NCBI GenBank assembly: GCA_030148425.1
Contig: JASBTM010000017.1
Coordinates: 620,001 to 684,000, forward strand
Source: Hyphomicrobium sp.
Lineage (GTDB): Bacteria > Pseudomonadota > Alphaproteobacteria > Rhizobiales > Hyphomicrobiaceae
Reading direction: 5' to 3'
DNA length: 64,000 bases
Positions 34,151 to 40,499 of the stretch are shown piece by piece (position 1 is the stretch's first letter; each line of letters starts with the position of its first letter). The position numbers and the translations under genes were made by a program. The notes below the pieces were generated by a model. That model did not search any database, was not told where the DNA came from, and saw nothing but the letters and a program-made list of their open reading frames with translations.

Positions 34151-34319
34151 GGAACAATCCTCGTCTGAATGCATCCTGCAAAACCGCGATGTCGTCAGAG
34201 TGGACAAGTTCGTGCGGACACTTGCGATCGGCGGCATCCCGCAGAGCTTCGAACGTGATCGAGCGGCGGTCTAGCGCATCGCGCCACCGCCGGAGCAGAC
34301 GATGTGTGCGACCCGTCAT
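34143..34319 (-). CDS. Small conserved phage protein, 58 aa
   Basis: Below common length limits but well supported. ATG at 34319 overlaps the stop of the upstream gene (ATGA) and stop TAG is at 34143. The translation includes RSITFEALRDAADRKCPHEL and VHSDDIAVLQDAFRRGLFRA, with strong coding character. Basic N-terminus (TGRTHRLLRRWRDALDRR). Function unknown. Confidence 0.65.
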   Translation of the reverse strand: MTGRTHRLLRRWRDALDRRSITFEALRDAADRKCPHELVHSDDIAVLQDAFRRGLFRA

Positions 34320-34867
34320 TTGGTTGGGTCTTCAAGCACGACTGCCGTGCTGGCATCGTCCCGCTGCCAAAGCACTTCGCCCGTGGCTTTCAAGACAACT
34401 CGCTCCGGACCATCGTCCGAGATCAGCTCGACCTGATCGACTGGCCAGGAACGACCGTCTTCCAACGCGAATTCGGTGAACAATTCGTGCCCCGCCTTTC
34501 CCAGCCGGAAGAGCCCTTTTATTTCACCATCTTCGGTGAGGACGACTGCTTCGTCATAGAGATGGCGTGGGTTGAAAACGGGTTGGCTCAAACAAAGAGA
34601 CGGTGCGAAGAATACGGACTTCGATCCATCAGCAAGAACGACGCCAGAGATCTGAGTTCGCTCACCCGTGAGAGGATGAACCAGGAGAAACTTCGCGTCG
34701 GCGGTGATCACTACAGGGACCAATTCCAAATCGACCGTCGCACACGATATTTCACCCGCAGCAATTTCGAATTTTACTTTCGAGACGCCGTGTACGGGCC
34801 TTCCATCTTCAAACGCGAGTTTCGTCCCGCCCGGCGTACCGTCGGACGTCAGCGTAATCTTCCCCAT
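34316..34867 (-). CDS. Phage hypothetical protein, 183 aa
   Basis: First sizeable gene of the late operon. Beta-rich (ITLTSDGTPGGTKLAFEDGR; VSKVKFEIAAGEISCATVDL), acidic at the C-terminus, no signal peptide. The middle (HLYDEAVVLTEDGEIKGLFR) has no family I know. It precedes packaging genes with an ATGA junction to the next gene. Confidence 0.6.
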   Translation of the reverse strand: MGKITLTSDGTPGGTKLAFEDGRPVHGVSKVKFEIAAGEISCATVDLELVPVVITADAKFLLVHPLTGERTQISGVVLADGSKSVFFAPSLCLSQPVFNPRHLYDEAVVLTEDGEIKGLFRLGKAGHELFTEFALEDGRSWPVDQVELISDDGPERVVLKATGEVLWQRDDASTAVVLEDPTK

Positions 34868-34871
34868 CTTC

Positions 34872-34961
34872 TCACTCGTTGTTTGATCGTCGGAAGAGGT
34901 TGCCCGCTCCGTTTCCGGTCAGCCGGTTCAAGCTGGGTTGAGCAGCATGATCGCGCGGCAT
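34872..34961 (-). CDS. Possible 29-aa phage peptide
   Basis: ATG at 34961, stop TGA at 34872, 4 bases before the next start. The translation starts MPRDHAAQPSLNRLTGNGAG. Coding-like sequence continues upstream in the same frame (LPAAIVAVDGY) without an ATG, so a TTG at 34994 could be the true start. The stop-start spacing suggests coupling to the 183-aa gene. Low certainty. Confidence 0.3.
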   Translation of the reverse strand: MPRDHAAQPSLNRLTGNGAGNLFRRSNNE

Positions 34962-35007
34962 GTAGCCATCGACGGCGACGATGGCAGCGGGCAATTCCAG
35001 AATTGAG

Positions 35008-35034
35008 CCCCGCCGCGGTGTGAAGGCGGCGGGG
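35008..35034 (-). other. GC-rich hairpin upstream of the late operon
   Basis: A perfect 9-bp inverted repeat CCCCGCCGC (35008-35016) and GCGGCGGGG (35026-35034) with a 9-base loop. It has no T-run on either strand. It lies between two tiny minus-strand reading frames at the start of the late operon; a leader or regulatory role is possible. Confidence 0.4.
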
Positions 35035-35131
35035 AGCCCGGTGTTCGCCCACCGGCAAGCCTACTGAGGAAACTCCACCGAACGCGCCCCCGCGCCTCCG
35101 GCCTCATCGCTTCCCGTTCGCTAGGAATTTT

Positions 35132-35218
35132 TCAGCGGATCGCGAAGATCAGCCAAACGCAGGCGAATGCGATCACGACGCTCAACCAGAATGACGGTGT
35201 CGTCAGAATGTCTCGCAT
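35132..35218 (-). CDS. Tiny phage membrane protein, 28 aa
   Basis: ATG at 35218 has a near-perfect ribosome site (GGAGG, 5 bases before the ATG). The product starts MRDILTTPSFWLSVVIAFAC and ends VWLIFAIR. It is a single membrane helix (about residues 9-26) with a short N-terminal cytoplasmic part. Likely a single-pass inner-membrane peptide. No function can be given. Confidence 0.55.
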   Translation of the reverse strand: MRDILTTPSFWLSVVIAFACVWLIFAIR

Positions 35219-35715
35219 TGGCACCTCCAAAAAGGGGTGGGCCGTCATTTCGGCCAGGTCTCAGCCCAGCCTAGTAGGACGTTTCGCGCGCCCCTGACCC
35301 AACCTCCCAGCTCGAGCTGGTCATGTGGTCTCACGCTCCGAGAATCGCTTGGCGGTGTCCCTGTCGGAAGAGCGGTAACACCGGGCATCGCAGGCTGCAG
35401 CCCTGCAAAGGAATTTCACAACACGTACTCATCGAAAACGCCTGACAAAGATTGACGACTACATGGCGGCCTCCGGGTCGGTCGGTGATCTCGGATTTCG
35501 AAAATCAAACCGGATTAGCGACGACGTGAATTCGGGCTCGATGTCTTCGCGGCGAAGGCTCTGTTTGCTGCCAGGGGGAGCAATGGGTGCGAAGCTTGCC
35601 GGATCGATCTGGGCACGAAAAAACCCGGCTCGGGATGCCCGGCCGGGTTATCTCACACGTCTCGCGACGGTGCCAACGATTCGCACAGATTCGCGGAAAA
35701 GTGTAAAGTGGGGTG
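35219..35715. other. Gap of about 500 bp at the head of the late operon
   Basis: No gene with a start codon was found. It should contain the late promoter for the leftward genes and it contains a strong minus-strand terminator (35616-35649). A minus-strand frame from about 35645 to 35459 is open and codon-like but has no usable start codon; see rejected items. Confidence 0.45.
35616..35649 (-). terminator. Rho-independent terminator ending the 37.5-35.7 kb leftward operon
   Basis: On the minus strand AACCCGGC, CCGG-type inner pairs and GCCGGGTT make a ~12-bp stem with one bulged base (35622-35629 with 35642-35649 plus 35631-35634 with 35638-35641). The T-run TTTTTT (35618-35623) follows, then CG. 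This separates the small-gene operon on its right from the late operon on its left. Confidence 0.88.
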
Positions 35716-35883
35716 CTATTGGTTTTTTTGATTTTTTTCTGGTTCTAATTCCAAATTCGCGAATTGCGGCTCGAATTGACCGCGTAAAGGTCCGAGAAAT
35801 AGCCGTTGAACCCATGACGGTTCGTCCCGATCCGGGGACGAAACGCATATATTCAGCGGCTCTTTGCGAGAAGTGTCGGTCAT
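35716..35883 (-). CDS. Phage hypothetical protein, 55 aa
   Basis: ATG at 35883 overlaps the stop of the upstream gene (ATGA), which fixes the start. Charged, Pro-containing sequence (TDTSRKEPLNICVSSPDRDE) ending LEPEKNQKNQ. No membrane segment. Last gene before the terminator at 35616-35649. Confidence 0.5.
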   Translation of the reverse strand: MTDTSRKEPLNICVSSPDRDEPSWVQRLFLGPLRGQFEPQFANLELEPEKNQKNQ

Positions 35884-36143
35884 TTTCTGCGAGCCCTCGA
35901 CATTGGGTCTTGCTGAAGTGCAACCGTGACCGCCCAAGACGCCAATTCACGAAAAGCAACAGCATCGACGTGCAAGGCTTCCTCGCCGACCTGAATGCCG
36001 ACTGAGCCGTCGCCGAGTGCTGTCATTGTAAGAAATACCTCACCAACGTGACTTTCGCCGAGTTGAACAATCGCGGGCACAGTCTTGGAGCCGATAATCG
36101 CATTAATGACCGTCGTATCGATTTTGCCGTCACGAGTTTCCAT
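35880..36143 (-). CDS. Phage hypothetical protein, 87 aa
   Basis: Small soluble protein, alternating strands (TVPAIVQLGESHVGEVFLTM; GDGSVGIQVGEEALHVDAVA) and a C-terminal helix ending in basic residues (SRARRK). Coupled by ATGA to the next gene. Family unknown. Confidence 0.55.
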   Translation of the reverse strand: METRDGKIDTTVINAIIGSKTVPAIVQLGESHVGEVFLTMTALGDGSVGIQVGEEALHVDAVAFRELASWAVTVALQQDPMSRARRK

Positions 36144-36187
36144 CGGTTCGGTTTCCTACGTCCGTTTCTGACGTACCTCGCCCAGCG

Positions 36188-36520
36188 CTATTGGTCTGAC
36201 GGGATGCGGGTAACGATCGGAGCCGCCCCAACGACAATTGCGCACAGAAAGGAATATCGGCCTTCCTGACCAGCGGCACTAAAATCGATATCAACACGGG
36301 TCGGCGGCGCATCAGCGTTCCACCCCTTGGGCGCGGGCATCTTCGTTGCCTGGGACTTCTTCACGACAAGACCTGGAATGCGTGGCAAACGCGAAGCGGA
36401 TGCAAAAATGCAATCCTGATCAAAATCCGCGGCTAATCCCGTCGAAATGTCCGCACAAAGCCCAGCGCAAATACAGGCACCGTAAACTGAGAGCCAAAAT
36501 CGGCCGACTACCATCGTCAT
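36188..36520 (-). CDS. Secreted phage hypothetical protein, 110 aa
   Basis: GAGGCGGGGG lies directly before the ATG. Residues 1-30 form a probable signal peptide or signal anchor (MTMVVGRFWLSVYGACICAGLC, then ADISTGLAA). The rest is soluble with a Lys/Pro-rich centre (KKSQATKMPAPKGWNADAPP) and a hydrophobic strand (RYSFLCAIVVGAAPIV). Probably periplasmic. No family known. Confidence 0.55.
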   Translation of the reverse strand: MTMVVGRFWLSVYGACICAGLCADISTGLAADFDQDCIFASASRLPRIPGLVVKKSQATKMPAPKGWNADAPPTRVDIDFSAAGQEGRYSFLCAIVVGAAPIVTRIPSDQ

Positions 36521-36608
36521 CCCCCGCCTCGTTGACTAGGTGCCCGACCTTCATGCTTTGCCCAGATCCGACACTGACTCTGACGTAGCACGCCCAGCAC
36601 CACTGCGG

Positions 36609-36839
36609 TCATTGACCACTGCGCTCGATCACAATCTTGGCATTCGTGACGTGGAACCCCTGCCGCGCGATATCGGCCAAGCATTCTTCCGTGTTGACGC
36701 CAATGCGCTGCCCCTCGCCAGCGTTCATGACGACGGAATTTCGAAACTTCCACGGGCCGAATTCCGCAGGCAGGTTGGCCCCATTCCTGTCTCTCGTGAA
36801 GCCGAACGCGCCAACGCCCGAAAAAACAAACACTTCCAT
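36609..36839 (-). CDS. Phage hypothetical protein, 76 aa
   Basis: Starts in a TAATG overlap with the upstream stop. Sequence MEVFVFSGVGAFGFTRDRNG, then a segment about 'NTEECLADIARQGFHVTNAK', typical of small conserved phage proteins. No signal peptide. Function unknown. Confidence 0.6.
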   Translation of the reverse strand: MEVFVFSGVGAFGFTRDRNGANLPAEFGPWKFRNSVVMNAGEGQRIGVNTEECLADIARQGFHVTNAKIVIERSGQ

Positions 36840-37195
36840 TAGCCTTCTCCAAAAACCATTGATTTGATGCGTCTCTGTTCTTCAAGCCACGCATCTCTGC
36901 GTTGCCGCTCCGGCTCTCGAATAATCATCCAGAGCGCTTTTTCGTGCTTCTCACTCAGCAAGTCGGTCGGGTTCGTTTCATCGCTCCAATCTTCGAGTTG
37001 CCCGAGCACTCCTTCAGGAGATTTGCACCGATAGACCCCGTCCAGCTGCCCAGCATCATCGGCGATCTCTATCCACCACCCGTCGATTTCTAGCTCTATG
37101 AGCACGTCGGCTTCGATAACGGTGGTTTTCGCATCACCCTCGGCTGCGCGCTGAAGAATTCGAACCACTTCGGTCGCCGGGATAGGTGTCCGCAT
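36839..37195 (-). CDS. Phage hypothetical protein, 118 aa
   Basis: ATG at 37195 lies 10 bases after the HTH gene's stop, suggesting one operon. Acidic, mixed alpha/beta (VVRILQRAAEGDAKTTVIEA; IDGWWIEIADDAGQLDGVYR) with a basic, helical C-terminus (REPERQRRDAWLEEQRRIKS). Family unknown. Confidence 0.55.
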   Translation of the reverse strand: MRTPIPATEVVRILQRAAEGDAKTTVIEADVLIELEIDGWWIEIADDAGQLDGVYRCKSPEGVLGQLEDWSDETNPTDLLSEKHEKALWMIIREPERQRRDAWLEEQRRIKSMVFGEG

Positions 37196-37205
37196 TTTCT
37201 TGCGA

Positions 37206-37481
37206 TCATTTTCCGCCTTTGTGCCCGTCTGCATTCGTATCGGCGTCACGCCGCGCAGCAATCTTCTTGCCCACATCGCGGATCTCCGGCCTCTCCTGAA
37301 ACATGTGCACAATGAAAGCGACCGCCGGTGGCACGGCCACGCTCGCCCAATATTGGCCCGTGCGCGGTTTAGCGCCGACCAACTCTGCGAACCCTTCCTG
37401 AGTGAACCCTAGGGCCTTGATGGCGGCGCGATATTCCTCGGGTTGCATCTCAACTTTTCCGTCAATGATGTCGATACGCAA
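37206..37481 (-). CDS. Small HTH transcription regulator, 91 aa
   Basis: Predicted DNA-binding repressor of the divergent promoter pair. The HTH spans about residues 16-50 (YRAAIKALGFTQEGFAELVG; AKPRTGQYWASVAVPPAVAF), a pattern common in small alphaproteobacterial regulators. TTG at 37481 has GGAG 6-7 bases upstream; an ATG at 37448 (MQPEEYRAAIK) is an alternative. The start overlaps an ATACGCAA half-site identical to the operators upstream, which suggests autoregulation. Its promoter contains a 19-bp operator. Confidence 0.75.
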   Translation of the reverse strand: MRIDIIDGKVEMQPEEYRAAIKALGFTQEGFAELVGAKPRTGQYWASVAVPPAVAFIVHMFQERPEIRDVGKKIAARRDADTNADGHKGGK

Positions 37482-37514
37482 TGTTCGTCTCCAAATCCCG
37501 TGGTTTCAAGGCAG

Positions 37515-37543
37515 AAAATACGCAATCTTTGTGTGTTTGTCTA
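37515..37543 (-). promoter_or_regulatory. Leftward promoter with operator O1 in its spacer
   Basis: On the minus strand: -35 TAGACA (37538-37543), 17-bp spacer, -10 TATTTT (37515-37520). The imperfect operator ATACGCAA-TCT-TTGTGTGT (37518-37536) covers the spacer and -10. It would start transcription about 25 bases before the HTH gene's TTG, giving autoregulation. Confidence 0.72.
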
Positions 37544-37572
37544 TTGAACAATACGCAAAGATTGCGTATATT
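37544..37572 (+). promoter_or_regulatory. Rightward promoter with perfect palindromic operator O2
   Basis: -35 TTGAAC (37544-37549), exact 17-bp spacer, -10 TATATT (37567-37572). The perfect palindrome ATACGCAA-AGA-TTGCGTAT (37551-37569) fills the spacer. The same half-site occurs in O1 and at the HTH start codon. Binding of the HTH protein here would silence the operon at 37776-39730. Confidence 0.78.
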
Positions 37573-37775
37573 GATTTTGTTGAGACGGCAAGCCCGCCCA
37601 ACTGGCGCTAGAACCCGGATGCAGAGACCGCGAAGCGGCGACGGGAACTAGAGGAACAAAGGCCAGGGACACCGGGATGCCCGAGGGAAGCGGATGGCGA
37701 AGCTATGCCGGAACGCTCTCTTCACGCTCGGCGCGGTCGAAAGACCACTTAACCCCTACCGAAGGAGCATCTAGA

Positions 37776-37988
37776 ATGTCGTCCATGGACACACTCAAAG
37801 CCGCACGCGATCTGGAAAACGCTGGCCTGCCGACGCAGCAAGCCGAAGCGATCAGCCGCGTGATCAACGAACTCGGGCGCGAGAACCTCGTCACCAAAGA
37901 GTTTCTCGACATCCGGCTGCTGCAGCACACGCTCGCAACGGTCGCCGCGTTCGCGATGATAGCCGGTCTGTTCAAGCTCTTCTCTTGA
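37776..37988 (+). CDS. DUF1640-like small membrane protein, 70 aa
   Basis: ATG at 37776 has GAAGGAG 8 bases upstream; the longer frame to 37677 is leader. Residues 1-45 form a charged helical region (MDTLKAARDLENAGLPTQQA; ISRVINELGRENLVTKEFLD), then one C-terminal membrane helix (TLATVAAFAMIAGLFKLF). This matches bacterial DUF1640/CCDC90-type proteins, which are anchored coiled coils of unclear function. First gene of the operator-controlled rightward operon. Confidence 0.7.
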   Translation: MSSMDTLKAARDLENAGLPTQQAEAISRVINELGRENLVTKEFLDIRLLQHTLATVAAFAMIAGLFKLFS

Positions 37989-38029
37989 GCAGCGGCGGCT
38001 AAGCCCCCTCGATAGCACTGACGACATGA

Positions 38030-38061
38030 CGGCCGCCGGGCAGCAACTCGGCGGCCGTTTT
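38030..38061 (+). terminator. Rho-independent terminator after the DUF1640-like gene
   Basis: Perfect 9-bp stem CGGCCGCCG (38030-38038) with CGGCGGCCG (38049-38057) and a 10-base loop, then TTTT. It would attenuate rather than fully separate the operon, since the next gene has only leader hairpins and no clear own promoter. Confidence 0.78.
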
Positions 38062-38080
38062 GCGTGCCCGATGCGGCGCC

Positions 38081-38129
38081 CGAACTGTCAAAAAACACTT
38101 GATAGTTCGCGCCCTGCACCAAGCAGGAA
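38081..38129 (+). promoter_or_regulatory. Leader hairpins upstream of the 66-aa gene
   Basis: Two structures in a row. The first is an 11-bp inverted repeat with one mismatch (CGAACTGTCAA 38081-38091, TTGATAGTTCG 38099-38109). The second is the stem-loop CCTGC-ACCAA-GCAGG inside a 21-bp element (38109-38129). That 21-bp element recurs exactly at 38384-38404. The repeat before two consecutive ribosome sites suggests a shared post-transcriptional signal. Confidence 0.55.
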
Positions 38130-38142
38130 AACGGAGGACGGA

Positions 38143-38343
38143 ATGTCAATCGAAGATCACATGACGCGTATTGCCGAAAGCCTCGACGACGAGCTGCGGA
38201 GCGATCTCATTGCGGTGTTTCAGGTCATCGCTGACCTACAGCACGTCGGCAATCCCGAAGCGGCGCGCAACACGGCGTTGGAGGCCATCGCATCTATCGC
38301 CGCAACGATGGACGAGGCCGAAGACGATGAGACCGAAGATTGA
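38143..38343 (+). CDS. Small acidic phage protein, 66 aa
   Basis: ATG at 38143 with GGAGG 5 bases upstream. Helical and acidic (SIEDHMTRIAESLDDELRSD; MDEAEDDETED at the end). No membrane segment. It lies between two genes for membrane proteins under one regulated promoter and could be a cytosolic partner; this is only context. Confidence 0.6.
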   Translation: MSIEDHMTRIAESLDDELRSDLIAVFQVIADLQHVGNPEAARNTALEAIASIAATMDEAEDDETED

Positions 38344-38354
38344 TGCGGCGTTCG

Positions 38355-38382
38355 GGGTTTTTCGTGACCTCACGAAAAACCC
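38355..38382. terminator. Perfect 13-bp inverted repeat, possible bidirectional terminator
   Basis: GGGTTTTTCGTGA (38355-38367) and its exact complement (38370-38382) with a 2-base centre, 11 bases past the stop of the 66-aa gene. The T-run lies inside the stem, so on either strand it could end transcripts or act as a regulatory stem before the next gene. Confidence 0.55.
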
Positions 38383-38383
38383 T

Positions 38384-38437
38384 GCGCCCTGCACCAAGCA
38401 GGAACAAGAAAGCCCCGGAACGGCAGCAACCGTTCCG
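38384..38437 (+). promoter_or_regulatory. Second copy of the 21-bp stem-loop element and a further hairpin
   Basis: Exact repeat (38384-38404) of the element at 38109-38129, holding CCTGC-ACCAA-GCAGG. It is followed by another perfect 8-bp stem CGGAACGG (38416-38423) with CCGTTCCG (38430-38437). Both lie in the 136-bp leader before the 416-aa gene. Confidence 0.55.
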
Positions 38438-38479
38438 AGGCCCGTTGAGCAGCAACCCCTACCAAAAGGAAGCTACACG

Positions 38480-39730
38480 ATGAAATTGGATATCACGACA
38501 CCGGAAGGCCTTGCAACCTTCGGAGGGTGCGCCGCACTCTTCGCAAGCATCAACTGGACTATCGCGCACAGTGGCAGCGGGTATAGCGCTTATCTGTCAT
38601 CGTCCGCAGCACTCGCCGTCGCCGGCGGCGTCGGTGTGGTCGCAGGCGCGCGCGCCCTCGGCATCGGCCGCAAGAACTCCGGCAAATTGCTCGTTGCGAT
38701 CCTTGCCGGTCTGATGTGCTGCGAAGGCTATAACTTCTTCATGACGATGAAGACGTCCGTAGCAACGCAGGCCGAAATGTCGGCGCCGCTACATCAGAAA
38801 TTGCAGAAGCATAACGATGCCGTCGAACGACTTCAGATGCTCGAAGCGGCTGCACCGTCGTCCATGCGCTTGACGGCTGCGCAGCAGGCCCTGGCGGACG
38901 CCAAGGCGGCCACGGCGTCCCAGCGCGTTCGCGACGCCAACACCGCGCTGGACCGAGCACAAGCGGCCGCTGACGCCGAAGGAGCGGACGGGTGCTTCAC
39001 CAAATGCAAGCAGAAGCAGGCCGAAGTCACGATCGCCCGCGCCGATCTCGCCGCTGCCATTGCGGCAGCAGCCCAAGATCGCCGCTCCGACATCGCCAAC
39101 GCCGAGCGTGAGCTGACGACGGCGATCGCCGACGCTGAAGCCACACACAAGGCCGACGTCGAAGCGGCAAAGGCGGACGTGGAGGCCAACCCGCTTCCGC
39201 CCTCGCCGACGTCGATGTCGGACACGACCGGGGCTGCTCCTTGGGCGCTCGATTTGATCGAAGCCCTGCTGAAGTCGTTCGGCATCAATATCATGGCGAC
39301 CACACTGATTGCCTATGGTGCGCACCGTCCGGCGGAATTGTCCGCCTCAACAACCGAGGAAACCTCGGACGTTCCGGACAGTCGCCAGACCGATTTCAGT
39401 CCGGACGAAGCGGAGGCGGCCGTCAAGTTCTTCCGGCCGGACCCGCCGAAGTCCGGTCCCGGCGGCGCTTCGGACCGTCCGGCTGGTCCGAAGCGGCCCG
39501 GACCGTCTGGCGGACTGTCCAAGACGAAGACCAAGGGCGAGGCCTTCGACGATCTCATGCAGCGCATGGCGGACGGTCGGACGATACCGAGCGACGCGAG
39601 CTTGGCTTCGGACTGGAACCGTCCGAAGCAGACGGTCCACGACTGGATGAAGAAATGGCGTGAGTCCGGTGTTATTCCGGCCGCCACCATCGCCGGACGG
39701 TGCAAGATGACCGTTGCGGCCGCCACCTAA
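38480..39730 (+). CDS. Membrane-anchored coiled-coil protein with C-terminal HTH, 416 aa
   Basis: Unrecognised family with a striking layout. ATG at 38480 (AAAAGGAAG upstream) starts MKLDITTPEGLATFGGCAAL. Three hydrophobic segments lie at about 12-30, 38-60 and 70-92 (KLLVAILAGLMCCEGYNFFM). An Ala-rich coiled coil follows at about 100-245, with CFTKC at its centre. A fourth hydrophobic segment lies at about 255-285 (ALDLIEALLKSFGINIMATT). Then a Pro/Ser/Gly-rich linker, and a C-terminal HTH-like domain (FDDLMQRMADGRTIPSDASL, DWNRPKQTVHDWMKKWRESG). It may couple a membrane state to DNA or protein binding. No homologue was recalled. Confidence 0.7.
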   Translation: MKLDITTPEGLATFGGCAALFASINWTIAHSGSGYSAYLSSSAALAVAGGVGVVAGARALGIGRKNSGKLLVAILAGLMCCEGYNFFMTMKTSVATQAEMSAPLHQKLQKHNDAVERLQMLEAAAPSSMRLTAAQQALADAKAATASQRVRDANTALDRAQAAADAEGADGCFTKCKQKQAEVTIARADLAAAIAAAAQDRRSDIANAERELTTAIADAEATHKADVEAAKADVEANPLPPSPTSMSDTTGAAPWALDLIEALLKSFGINIMATTLIAYGAHRPAELSASTTEETSDVPDSRQTDFSPDEAEAAVKFFRPDPPKSGPGGASDRPAGPKRPGPSGGLSKTKTKGEAFDDLMQRMADGRTIPSDASLASDWNRPKQTVHDWMKKWRESGVIPAATIAGRCKMTVAAAT

Positions 39731-39785
39731 GACAAGCATTCCGGTCAGTTTGCAAAATTTCGAAATATTGAAATTTCGACGATTG

Positions 39786-39817
39786 GCCCTCGGCGCCACC
39801 CAGCGCCGGGGGCTTTT
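39786..39817 (+). terminator. Rho-independent terminator of the 37.8-39.7 kb operon
   Basis: Stem GCCCTCGGCGC with GCGCCGGGGGC (one G-T pair), then TTTT at 39814-39817, 56 bp past the stop of the 416-aa gene. Strong and well placed. Confidence 0.85.
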
Positions 39818-39878
39818 CTGTTCAGCGGCTAGCTGCGGCATCAGCCTTCGTAAATGGCCAAGCCCAGCGCAAGTTTTG

Positions 39879-40001
39879 TCATCGCGCTTCACTCCAAACT
39901 GGCGGCCCACTGTTACCAGGACGCGGTGCCGGCGACACAATCGTAATCGTCTCTCGATCGAAGTCGAACTCCATGCCCTTGTCGGCAGATGTCAGCTTCA
40001 T
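39879..40001 (-). CDS. Small phage protein, 40 aa
   Basis: ATG at 40001 and stop TGA at 39879. The leader GAGGGAGACTGAGACG before the ATG is almost the same as that of the neighbouring gene at 40250 (one base differs). Product starts MKLTSADKGMEFDFDRETIT and ends VWSEAR. Probably a real small soluble protein; no function. Confidence 0.5.
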   Translation of the reverse strand: MKLTSADKGMEFDFDRETITIVSPAPRPGNSGPPVWSEAR

Positions 40002-40018
40002 CGTCTCAGTCTCCCTCA

Positions 40019-40047
40019 GCCCTCGCCGGAAACCGCGGGGGCTTTTT
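40019..40047 (+). terminator. Plus-strand terminator-like hairpin
   Basis: GCCCTCGC (40019-40026) pairs with GCGGGGGC (40035-40042), followed by TTTTT. It is oriented for plus-strand transcripts and may back up the terminator at 39786-39817. On the minus strand it sits between two small genes. Confidence 0.6.
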
Positions 40048-40052
40048 CGTTT

Positions 40053-40250
40053 TTATGGTATGACCGCTGTAATTGTCATGTTCTCCGGGTCACAGATGAC
40101 GCGGCCCTCGTCGACAGCCCTCCTAATGAATTCCTCCTTCTCAGCACGCTCCACGACAACCGCGCGGCCACTAACGAGCAAAAGACATTGTGTCGGTCCC
40201 GGTATCTTCTCATCGCTGGTCATTGGAAGAAATAAATCGCTGATGTGCAT
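40053..40250 (-). CDS. Phage hypothetical protein, 65 aa
   Basis: ATG at 40250 with GAGG 12 bases and GGGAG 10 bases upstream; GTG/ATG starts at 40271/40268 overlap the preceding stop and are possible. Sequence MHISDLFLPMTSDEKIPGPT then strands LLLVSGRAVVVERAEKEEFI. Coupled within the small-gene run. Family unknown. Confidence 0.5.
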   Translation of the reverse strand: MHISDLFLPMTSDEKIPGPTQCLLLVSGRAVVVERAEKEEFIRRAVDEGRVICDPENMTITAVIP

Positions 40251-40267
40251 CGCCTCAGTCTCCCTCA

Positions 40268-40495
40268 TCACGCCGGTTCCGCTTCACGTACCACCTTCGC
40301 TATAAGAAGCGCCGGATAACCATCCTCGTGGTCCCAATGCAATTGCGCGAGCGCAGCCGTCAAACTACCCTCCGCTTCTTCGCGCGTGTCATACCGTGCC
40401 GCTTTGGTCAGTCTCCTTTGCGACCATGTTCCGTCCCAGACACCCCACTCTCCATCGGCGTGCGCGCAGACGATTACCCACTTTTCGGTAGACAT
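40268..40495 (-). CDS. Phage hypothetical protein, 75 aa
   Basis: ATG at 40495. Trp/Glu-rich soluble protein (STEKWVIVCAHADGEWGVWD; YDTREEAEGSLTAALAQLHW). The pattern resembles small phage proteins with a compact alpha/beta fold. The stop overlaps the possible start of the next gene. Function unknown. Confidence 0.55.
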   Translation of the reverse strand: MSTEKWVIVCAHADGEWGVWDGTWSQRRLTKAARYDTREEAEGSLTAALAQLHWDHEDGYPALLIAKVVREAEPA

Positions 40496-40499
40496 CGCT

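Noticed and set aside
34304..35023. 239-codon plus-strand frame
   Set aside because: Antisense to the 183-aa phage gene and its neighbours, which have overlapping starts and stops; no ribosome site.
35459..35645. Open minus-strand frame with coding-like sequence (QIDPASFAPIAPPGSKQSLR; DIEPEFTSSLIRFDFRN)
   Set aside because: It has no ATG, GTG or TTG in frame and runs into the terminator hairpin. Possibly a gene remnant, but it cannot be called.
35463..36005. 180-codon plus-strand frame
   Set aside because: It lies opposite coupled minus-strand genes and a terminator, and its composition (Arg/Ser-rich) is typical of a shadow frame.
39841..39882. 13-codon frame MTKLALGLAIYEG overlapping the 40-aa gene by ATGA
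   Set aside because: Too short and without independent support; likely chance.
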